From DATFDN01 sp049591635 (lineage in GTDB: Bacteria; Pseudomonadota; Alphaproteobacteria; Acetobacterales; Acetobacteraceae), in NCBI GenBank assembly GCA_049591635.1, contig JBAWFF010000358.1:1-29361 (forward strand): DNA of 29,361 nucleotides. The letters are read 5' to 3'. Each line of letters starts with the position of its first letter. Positions within the stretch are counted from its first letter, which is position 1. This document shows positions 23,767 to 29,361 of this stretch, piece by piece. Both the position numbers and the translations under genes were made by a program. Under the pieces are notes generated by a model, which worked only from the letters and a program-made list of their open reading frames with translations, had not been told where the DNA came from and did not search any database.

Positions 23767-24597
23767 CTACGGCTCGCCCGCCTCGGCCAGCTCCTGTGCG
23801 ACGGGCGCGTGATTGAGTAGGGCGACCAGCGTCACGCCGCCGATGGTGTTGCCCAGCAAGGTCGGGATCAGGAAGCGCAGGAAGTAGTCGTACGCGGATG
23901 CCTCGCCGTTGAACACGGCGAAGAACGCCTCGCTCGACCCGGCGATGATGTGGGAGAAATGGCCGATGCTGACGATGTAGGTCAGCAGGATGATGATCCA
24001 GAGCCGGGCGGCGCGCGCGTTCGGCAGCAGCCAGACGATCAGCGCGATGAGCCAGCCCGCGAGGATGGCCTTCAGCAAGGTCGGCCAGAAATCGCCGCTG
24101 ACCGAAGCGCGCGCCACGTCCAGCAGTGCCTGGTGCATCTCCGGCTCGAACAAACCCGCTGGACGGATCAGCGCGGCGAAGGCGGCGGTACCGAGCAGGT
24201 TGGCCCCAAGCACGATTCCCCACAGCCGCAGTGTCGAGCCAACCGCCCGCAGGGTCCGGCTGGTCAGGGCCGGGAGCACGGCGGTCAGCGTGCTCTCGGT
24301 GAAGAGTTGCTGGCGCCCGAGAAACCCGAGGCTGTAGCCGAAGCCCTCCACCAGCCGCCGCCAAGGCTCGTCGGGCAGGCCGGAACGCAACATGCATAAC
24401 GCCAGGAACGAGAACCCCATCGACCCGCCGGCGGCGAAGCCCGACCAAGCGAGAGCGTAGGCGGAGCGGCGCAGCTCGACCTCGCCTTCCTCGCGCACGA
24501 CCTCATGGACGACGTGCGGGCGCAGCGCCGCTGCCGCGTCGGCCTGGCGCTGCTCGGCCGCGTCGAGCGCCTGCGGAATCCGATCATCCTCGCTCAT
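23767..24597 (-). CDS. Formate/nitrite transporter family channel (YfdC-like)
   Basis: The protein has 276 residues: a charged cytoplasmic N-terminus (about 1-45, with E-E-G-E-x-E-L-x-R) followed by six hydrophobic helices. The pattern S-G-F-A-A-G-x-S-M-G-F-S-F-L-A, F-x-x-Q-Q-L-F-T-E-S-T-L-T-A-V-L-P and H-F-S-H-I-I-A-G-S-S-E matches FNT pentameric channels; the long N-terminus and Q-L-F-T-E-x-T segment point to the YfdC branch rather than FocA/NirC. FNT channels pass small monovalent anions such as formate or nitrite; the YfdC substrate is not settled. It lies 46 bp downstream of the FAD oxidoreductase. Confidence 0.87.
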   Translation of the reverse strand: MSEDDRIPQALDAAEQRQADAAAALRPHVVHEVVREEGEVELRRSAYALAWSGFAAGGSMGFSFLALCMLRSGLPDEPWRRLVEGFGYSLGFLGRQQLFTESTLTAVLPALTSRTLRAVGSTLRLWGIVLGANLLGTAAFAALIRPAGLFEPEMHQALLDVARASVSGDFWPTLLKAILAGWLIALIVWLLPNARAARLWIIILLTYIVSIGHFSHIIAGSSEAFFAVFNGEASAYDYFLRFLIPTLLGNTIGGVTLVALLNHAPVAQELAEAGEP

Positions 24598-24643
24598 GCC
24601 TGGACGCTATCGCTTCCGATGCGTCGGGCGCGCACCTCGGCGC

Positions 24644-25759
24644 TCATTGCACGCGAAACCGTCGCGGGTCTATCGCCGCGAGGATCGGGGCGGGGACGTC
24701 CGGATCGCGGCCCGCGATCATGGCGGCGACCAGCCGGCCGGCGGCCGGGGAGGTCTGGATGCCGTAACCGCCCTGGCCCACGCACCAGAAGAAGCCCGGC
24801 GTGGCGTCGTCCCAGCCGAAGGCGAGGCTGCCGTCCGGTGTGAACGTGCGCAGCCCCGCCCAGCTCCGCTCCACCCGGCGCACCTCGACCTCCAGCGCCT
24901 GCTGCATCCGGTCGATCGCCGTCGCGATGTCCAGTTCGTCGGCCTGCACGTCGTGAGCGTGCATCGGCGTCCGATCGGCGGGCGAAACCATGAGCCGTGT
25001 GCGCGCCTCCGGGCGGGTATACCAGGTCTCGCCCACGTCGATGGTCATCGGCCACTCCGCCACGTCCCATGGCGCGGGGTCGATGATGACGCCGGTGCGC
25101 CGCTTCGGCGTGAGGCCGAGCGGCTGCGCGCCGGCGATGGCGGCGACCTCATCGCCCCAGGCACCGGCGGCGTTCACGACGGTGGGCGCCCGGAATACAT
25201 CCCCGGCGACGGTCGTGACGTGCCATGCGCCGTCGCGCCGCTCGATGCGCCCGGCCCGCTGGCGCAGGCCAAGGACGCCGCCGCGCGCGCGGAATTGGCG
25301 CAGGAAGCCTTGGTGAATCGCCGAGACGTCCATGTCGAAGCAATCGTCCTCGACCGCCGCCGCCGCCGCGTAGCCCGGCCGCAACGCGGGCAACAGGCGC
25401 CGCGCCTCGGCGATCGACACCTCCCGCAGCCCGGCCCCCTCGATCATCGCGCGCGCCAGGTTGGCTCGCTGCGCCTCCGGGGCAAGCAACAGGGTTGGAC
25501 GCGGGTGCATCAAAGGGGTTTCGGTGAATCCGCTGGGCGGAGCCTCGAAGAAGTCCCGCGACTGGGCCGTGAGGATGCGGACGTCCTTGGGGCCGTAGTT
25601 GCGTTCCCAGCGCGCCGCGGAGCGGCCGGTCGTGTGATAGCCCGCGTGCTCCTCCGCCTCGATCAGCCCGACACGGCGATCGGCGGCGAGGGCGGCCGCC
25701 GTGGTCGCGCCGGCAATGCCGGCGCCGATGACGAGTGCGTCGAAGGTCTGTGTCTCCAT
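24644..25759 (-). CDS. FAD-dependent oxidoreductase (DAO / glycine-D-amino-acid oxidase family)
   Basis: The protein has 371 residues. A dinucleotide-binding G-A-G-I-A-G (12-17) lies at the N-terminus with the acidic end of the second strand (L-I-E-A-E), G-R-S-A-A-R-W shortly after, V-N-A-A-G-A-W in the middle and G-Q-G-G-Y-G-I-Q-T-S-P-A-A-G-R near the C-terminus, all DAO-family signatures. Such enzymes oxidise the C-N bond of D-amino acids, glycine or N-methylated amino acids. The gene diverges from dihydropyrimidinase across 102 bp; hydantoinase-type products can end in D-amino acids, so a joint pathway is possible (inference). The in-frame extension to 26254 is antisense to the dihydropyrimidinase and is rejected. 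Confidence 0.87.
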   Translation of the reverse strand: METQTFDALVIGAGIAGATTAAALAADRRVGLIEAEEHAGYHTTGRSAARWERNYGPKDVRILTAQSRDFFEAPPSGFTETPLMHPRPTLLLAPEAQRANLARAMIEGAGLREVSIAEARRLLPALRPGYAAAAAVEDDCFDMDVSAIHQGFLRQFRARGGVLGLRQRAGRIERRDGAWHVTTVAGDVFRAPTVVNAAGAWGDEVAAIAGAQPLGLTPKRRTGVIIDPAPWDVAEWPMTIDVGETWYTRPEARTRLMVSPADRTPMHAHDVQADELDIATAIDRMQQALEVEVRRVERSWAGLRTFTPDGSLAFGWDDATPGFFWCVGQGGYGIQTSPAAGRLVAAMIAGRDPDVPAPILAAIDPRRFRVQ

Positions 25760-25802
25760 GAGGGCCACTGTCGCACGGGCCGACGCGAGCGAGGAGTCTC
25801 GG

Positions 25803-25827
25803 CGCCGCTTGCGTGCGGGAAGCGGCG
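25803..25827 (+). promoter_or_regulatory. Hairpin in the leader of the dihydropyrimidinase gene
   Basis: CGCCGCTT (25803-25810) pairs exactly with AAGCGGCG (25820-25827) around a 9-base loop, 34 bases before the ATG. It could be a leader hairpin or regulator site; in such GC-rich DNA chance is not excluded. Confidence 0.3.
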
Positions 25828-25861
25828 GCGGGACGATGCCGGCTGCAAGGGGAGGGGGCGG

Positions 25862-27289
25862 ATGGTCGATCTCGTGGTGCGCGGCAATACCGTGGTCACG
25901 CCGCAGGGCGTCGGCGCTTATGATCTGGCGATCGCCGGCGAGCGGATCGTTTCCGTCGCCGCCAAGGGCAGCCTGTCCATCCCGGACGGCGCGCGGCTGA
26001 TCGATGCCGCGGGCAAGATCGTCATGCCAGGCGGCATCGACCCGCATGTGCACTGCAAATGGTTCTTGCCCAATCCGGATGGCACCGCCGGTGTGACCGA
26101 CCCGCCCGATGTCGTCACCCGCGCCGCCGTCCACGGCGGCACGACCACGATCATCGACTTCACCCGCGCCTCCCAAGGCGGTTCGGTGCAAGATGCGATC
26201 ACGTCGCGCGAGCAGGACTGGAAGGGCCATGCGGCCTGCGATTACGCCCAACACCTGATGGTGGAGGGCGCGTTGCCGGTGCGGCTGTTCGGCGAACTCG
26301 CCGAGGCGATCCAGGCGGGGTTTCCGACGGTCAAGATATTCACCACCGACATCACGCCCTCACGCAAGGGCCGCATGGTCGATTTCGGCGACATCTGGGA
26401 GGTGTTCAAGGTTCTCGCCGCGAATGGCGGCCTCGGGGTGATCCACTCCGAGGACAACGACATCGTCATGCACATGTACGAGAAGCTGATCCGCGAGGAG
26501 CGGGCCAGCTTCACCAACATGGCCGAGGTTCACAACACGCTGTCGGAGGACATCTCCTTCCGCCGGGTGATCCGCCTGGCCGAGAAGGTACCGGGGGTCG
26601 CGCTCTACATGATGCACGTCTCGGCTGCGTCGGGCGTCTCGGCGATCAGCGAGGCGAGGGCGCGGGGCACGCCGATCTACGGCGAGTCGCTGCATCAGTA
26701 CATGCTCTACACGAGCGAGGACTACCGCCAGCCGAACGGGCAGATTTATCACACCTATCCTTCGCTGAAGTCGAAGGAGGATCAGGCGGCGCTGTGGGCC
26801 GGCACGCTCGACGGATCGATCAACTGCGTGGCCACCGACGAGATCTGCTGCACGTTGAAGCAGAAGACACAGGGCGTGCGGATTGACGATACGACAGGCG
26901 GCAACGCCGGCGTGGAGCCGCGCGTCGCCCTGATGTACACCGAGATGGTCGGCAAGCGCGGCTACGCATTGTCGCGCTTCGTCGATCTGGTCTCGACCAA
27001 CGCGGCGCGGATCATGGGTCTCTATCCCCGCAAGGGAGCGCTCGCGGCGGGCTCGGATGCCGACATCTGCATCCTCGATCCGGCCGACAAACGAGTGATC
27101 CGCGCCGCCGACCTCCACGAGGCCGACTACACGCCGTGGGAGGGGCGACGGATGGAGGCGTGGCCGTGCCTGACGGTACTGCGCGGCAAGGTGGTGGTGG
27201 AGAACGGCGGGTTCCAAGGCAGCCTCGACGATGGACGCTGGCAGACGCGGCGGATCGATCCGGAGATCGTCAGCGGGCCGCGGCTGTAG
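25862..27289 (+). CDS. Dihydropyrimidinase / hydantoinase family
   Basis: The protein has 475 residues, normal for the family. The binuclear metal site is complete: H62 and H64 (P-H-V-H), carbamylated lysine K158 (T-V-K-I-F), H195 (I-H-S-E-D), H252 (M-H-V-S) and D326 (A-T-D-E). It would hydrolyse a cyclic amide ring such as dihydrouracil, hydantoin or a related compound. The residues after the catalytic Asp (E-I-C-C-T-L) differ from the N-C-x-F typical of pyrimidine-degrading enzymes, so the natural substrate may not be dihydropyrimidine. A strong purine-rich ribosome-binding site precedes the ATG. Its stop TAG shares a base with the GTG of the next gene. No pyrimidine-pathway partners (preA, preT, beta-ureidopropionase) are nearby. 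Confidence 0.88.
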   Translation: MVDLVVRGNTVVTPQGVGAYDLAIAGERIVSVAAKGSLSIPDGARLIDAAGKIVMPGGIDPHVHCKWFLPNPDGTAGVTDPPDVVTRAAVHGGTTTIIDFTRASQGGSVQDAITSREQDWKGHAACDYAQHLMVEGALPVRLFGELAEAIQAGFPTVKIFTTDITPSRKGRMVDFGDIWEVFKVLAANGGLGVIHSEDNDIVMHMYEKLIREERASFTNMAEVHNTLSEDISFRRVIRLAEKVPGVALYMMHVSAASGVSAISEARARGTPIYGESLHQYMLYTSEDYRQPNGQIYHTYPSLKSKEDQAALWAGTLDGSINCVATDEICCTLKQKTQGVRIDDTTGGNAGVEPRVALMYTEMVGKRGYALSRFVDLVSTNAARIMGLYPRKGALAAGSDADICILDPADKRVIRAADLHEADYTPWEGRRMEAWPCLTVLRGKVVVENGGFQGSLDDGRWQTRRIDPEIVSGPRL

Positions 27290-27753
27290 TGTCGTGCCGC
27301 CGGTTGGTCATGCTGATCTGCGGCGGTGTCCTTGCCGCGGCCGCCGTGTCGCCGGCTCTCGCGCAAACAGACCCGCAAGCCGCGATACGCGCGACGCTGC
27401 TGCAATGGACGGAGGCGTTCAACGCTCGCGACTCCTCGCATGTGTGCGATCTGTTCGCTCCCGACCTGCGATATGACTTTCAGGGCGCGTCGGAGCGCCA
27501 CTTTGGGACGCTCTGCGACAACTTGCGGCGCGCGCTTGCCGACCGCACGGAGAGCCTGCGCTACGCTCCCCACATCAACGAGATACTTGTCTCCGGCGAC
27601 ATTGCCATCGTCCGCCTGATCTGGACGGTGGTGCTGACGCGGCCCGGGCGGACGCCGGCGACCTCGGAGGAAATCGGCCTCGATGTATTCCGCCGGCAAC
27701 CGGACGGCGGCTGGAAAATCATCCGCTATCTCGCCTATCCCGCCAAGCCGTAA
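27289..27753 (+). CDS. Exported SnoaL/DUF4440-like (NTF2-fold) protein
   Basis: The protein has 154 residues if it starts at the GTG (27289) that overlaps the stop of the previous gene. That start gives a proper signal peptide: R-R, a hydrophobic stretch and a cleavage site after A-L-A (about residue 25); the later ATG at 27310 would remove the basic n-region. The mature part (I-R-A-T-L-L-Q-W-T-E-A-F-N-A-R-D ... V-C-D-L-F-A-P-D-L) fits the cone-shaped NTF2/SnoaL fold, seen in isomerases and many binding proteins, with D-V-F-R-R-Q-x-D-G-G-W-K-I at the C-terminus. Function unknown; coupling to the dihydropyrimidinase suggests co-expression. Confidence 0.75.
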   Translation: MSCRRLVMLICGGVLAAAAVSPALAQTDPQAAIRATLLQWTEAFNARDSSHVCDLFAPDLRYDFQGASERHFGTLCDNLRRALADRTESLRYAPHINEILVSGDIAIVRLIWTVVLTRPGRTPATSEEIGLDVFRRQPDGGWKIIRYLAYPAKP

Positions 27754-27781
27754 GCTGCGACGTCGGTTATTGGAGGGTGGT

Positions 27782-28036
27782 ATGCCGCCGATCGATCCCT
27801 GGCTCGCGCTCGGCGTAACCGTCTCGACGATGGCGACGGATGCGGTCTACGTGCTGTTCAACGCCGCCGTCTCGGCCCGCCGCCGGGTAGGCGCGGCCAG
27901 TTGGAGCAGCATCTGGTACCTGCTTTCGGCGTTCGCGGTCATCAGCTACACGACATCGTGGGTCTATGTCGTCTTCGCCGCTGTCGGATCGTGGATCGGG
28001 GCGTTCCTGTCGATGACCTGGTTGCGCGACCGGTAG
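27782..28036 (+). CDS. Small membrane protein, unknown function
   Basis: The protein has 84 residues with GGAGG seven bases before the ATG. Two to three hydrophobic segments are visible (about 8-30, 43-58 and 61-80), joined by a basic loop (S-A-R-R-R-V-G). It lacks recognisable catalytic motifs. It follows the SnoaL-like gene after 28 bases on the same strand and converges on the SDR gene, so it is probably the last gene of the dihydropyrimidinase transcript. Confidence 0.75.
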   Translation: MPPIDPWLALGVTVSTMATDAVYVLFNAAVSARRRVGAASWSSIWYLLSAFAVISYTTSWVYVVFAAVGSWIGAFLSMTWLRDR

Positions 28037-28059
28037 GTGTGAGCCCGCCCCGCCGCCTC

Positions 28060-28776
28060 TCACCACGGGACGGTGCGGCCGAGATAGTCGAGGTATTCCA
28101 GCCCGGGGGTGGCCTGCTTGGCGAGCAGGACGTTGACCAGGTTCGGCACGCTTTCCTCGATGCTCAAGCGCGCATCCGGGCCGCCCAGTTCGGTGCGGAC
28201 CCAGCCGGGAGCCATCACCACCATCGCGCGCGCTGTTCCGGAGTGACGGGCCGCGAAGCTCCGCATGAACATGTTCAGCGCCGCCTTGCTGCCGCGATAG
28301 ACCTCCCGCATCCCGGTCTCATTGTTGGCAATGCTACCTTGCCCGGATGACATCACGCCGATCGTGCCCGTCGCGGGGACGTATTGTTGCAGACTCTCGA
28401 TGACACGCATGGGGCTCAGCGCGTTCGTGATCATGACGCGCACGAACTCGTCCGTCGTCACCTCTCCGATGGTTTCCTTTTCATTGTTGGTCGTCCCGGC
28501 GTTGACGAACAGCATCTCGAACGTCCTGCCTGAGAGCCGGTCGCGCAGCGCCGCGAGCTGATCGGGCTCACGGATATCGAGTATCTCGATCTCGACGCGG
28601 CCCGCGAACTGGTCCGCCAGGTCGTGCAGCAAGGTTCGGGTTCCGCCGCCTCGAACCGTGCCGACGACATTCCACCCCTTCTTCAAGAAGGCGGCGGCCA
28701 TCGCGTGGCCGAGGCCGCGCGACGCTCCGATGAGAAGGATGGTGCTCGGGGTATTGTTCGGGGCAGCCAGAGGCAT
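28060..28776 (-). CDS. Short-chain dehydrogenase/reductase
   Basis: The protein has 238 residues from the ATG at 28774-28776. The cofactor loop is G-A-S-R-G-L-G (17-23), N-A-G stands at about 92-94, and the catalytic triad is Ser143/144, Y160 and K164 (Y-R-G-S-K). An R at the end of the second strand (V-R-G) suggests NADP preference. The P-G-W-V-R-T segment after the active site is intact. The substrate cannot be read from sequence. In-frame reading extends to 28821, but that start would lie inside the upstream repeat array. The array at 28797-28910 sits directly before the gene and probably controls it. Confidence 0.88.
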   Translation of the reverse strand: MPLAAPNNTPSTILLIGASRGLGHAMAAAFLKKGWNVVGTVRGGGTRTLLHDLADQFAGRVEIEILDIREPDQLAALRDRLSGRTFEMLFVNAGTTNNEKETIGEVTTDEFVRVMITNALSPMRVIESLQQYVPATGTIGVMSSGQGSIANNETGMREVYRGSKAALNMFMRSFAARHSGTARAMVVMAPGWVRTELGGPDARLSIEESVPNLVNVLLAKQATPGLEYLDYLGRTVPW

Positions 28777-28796
28777 GGCGCGATGTCTTTCGGTGG

Positions 28797-28910
28797 TTGT
28801 GTCTACAGATCCTGTTCGCAACTGCGAAAGATGTCTACAAATGCTGCATCTGCGAAGGGCGTTGTGTCGCCAAATGCTGCACCTGCGAACGGCATTGTGT
28901 CTACAGATCC
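28797..28910. repeat. Four-part iteron-like array upstream of the SDR gene (32-33 bp period)
   Basis: TGTCTACA or the variant TGTCGCCA begins at 28800, 28832, 28865 and 28898, spaced 32, 33 and 33 bp. The first and last copies share an exact 16-mer, TTGTGTCTACAGATCC (28797-28812, 28895-28910). CTGCGAA recurs in each of the first three units, and the first holds a perfect palindrome TTCGCA-AC-TGCGAA (28815-28828). Spacing of about three helix turns places all copies on one face of the DNA, as for cooperative regulator binding. Confidence 0.8.
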
Positions 28911-28962
28911 GGGGCCGGCGACACCGATGTGAGCATATTTTCGGGGGGTCGAGGCGTCCCGA

Positions 28963-29361
28963 TCATCCCGCCCGGTAGCGGTCGATCCCGTCGGAGCCTC
29001 GCTCCAGCAGCAATTCCCGCCGGCCGAGCATGTAATTCACATGCGCAAGCACCTCGCCGAAGGCGAAGCCCGTCTGGTGGGGGTCGAGCACCCGGGGGAA
29101 GACCGGCCTGATCAGCTCGGCGACGGAAAGCGGCGCCGCGCGGCAGGCTTCGCCGATCACCGCGCAGCGCCCGGCGTGGTGGGCAAGCAGGGCGTCGACA
29201 CGCGCGTGCAGGCCGTGGAACGGGAGCCCGTGTCCCGGCAGCACCAGCACGTCCGGGGCGACGGTCGCGCGGATCGCGGCAAGCGAGCGGAGGTAGATGC
29301 CCAGCGCATCGGCCTCCGGCTCCATCGCGTGGACGCTGACGTTGGGCGAGATCTTGGCGAT
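28963..29361 (-). CDS. Metallo-beta-lactamase-fold hydrolase, C-terminal part (cut by window end)
   Basis: The frame is open to the last base of the window and ends at TGA 28963-28965, giving 132 residues of the C-terminal part. The segment I-S-P-N-V-S-V, then L-x-S-L-A-A-I-R and L-V-L-P-G-H-G-L-P-F-H-G-L, with the metal-binding His of the late G-H-G motif, is typical of the MBL-fold hydrolases with an alpha-helical C-terminal winged-helix-like domain (glyoxalase-II/ LACTB2 type). The H-x-H-x-D-H motif lies upstream, outside the window. The gene runs in the same direction as the SDR gene and is separated from it by the repeat array. Confidence 0.8.
   Translation of the reverse strand: MAKISPNVSVHAMEPEADALGIYLRSLAAIRATVAPDVLVLPGHGLPFHGLHARVDALLAHHAGRCAVIGEACRAAPLSVAELIRPVFPRVLDPHQTGFAFGEVLAHVNYMLGRRELLLERGSDGIDRYRAG

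Noticed and set aside
24596..25861. Long plus-strand extension of the dihydropyrimidinase frame
   Set aside because: It covers the FAD oxidoreductase gene on the other strand; the amidohydrolase fold and ribosome-binding site fit the ATG at 25862.
28797..28910. CRISPR array
   Set aside because: Units are imperfect, have no unique spacers of constant length between identical repeats, and no cas genes are near.

Overview
The window is GC-rich, almost fully coding DNA with tightly packed or overlapping genes. The gene content fits an alphaproteobacterium, most likely of the Rhodospirillales/Acetobacteraceae type: a complete C-P lyase core, a shikimate kinase/3-dehydroquinate synthase fusion followed by xerD, and an Ada-AlkA fusion. 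The taxonomic call is inference from gene content, not from a search.

Left edge (1-1067): the tail of an IS30-type transposase, then on the minus strand an AbrB-type antitoxin and its PIN-domain toxin partner, which is broken by an in-frame amber codon.

Phosphonate region (1090-10317): divergent halves share an 85-bp control region with a near-perfect palindrome (2997-3014), a candidate PhnF operator. To the left on the minus strand are phnF and a second phnM paralog. To the right are phnG-H-I-J-K, then L-M and a DUF1045 2H phosphoesterase, with phnN converging from the other strand. Together these supply the C-P lyase core (GHIJ), its ATPases (K, L), the triphosphate diphosphatase (M), a candidate cyclic-phosphate esterase and ribose 1,5-bisphosphokinase (N). 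No PhnCDE transporter or PhnP is present. All gene junctions overlap by 1-4 bases except phnK/phnL, which are split by 557 bp holding two tandem copies (period 284 bp) of a hairpin-rich element. The second copy delivers the ribosome-binding site and start codon of phnL. This is the most interesting feature of the window.

Middle (10372-17592): a gamma-glutamyltransferase-like protein with a double-PPC-domain protein, a CHASE3 hybrid histidine kinase, and an alkylation-repair pair (ogt and ada-alkA) facing away from each other around an 11-bp inverted repeat. Two tRNAs follow; tRNA-Arg(ACG) overlaps the stop codon of ada-alkA.

Right (17603-29361): aroK-aroB fusion (minus), a 47-residue membrane peptide and xerD (plus), a long inverted repeat between convergent genes, an HAD phosphatase opposite an exported 2H-phosphoesterase-like protein, a minus-strand run of FAD oxidoreductase, FNT channel and MFS transporter, a divergent dihydropyrimidinase with a small exported SnoaL-like protein, a small membrane protein, an SDR whose upstream region carries a roughly 33-bp periodic repeat array, and the C-terminal part of a metallo-beta-lactamase-fold protein cut by the window end.
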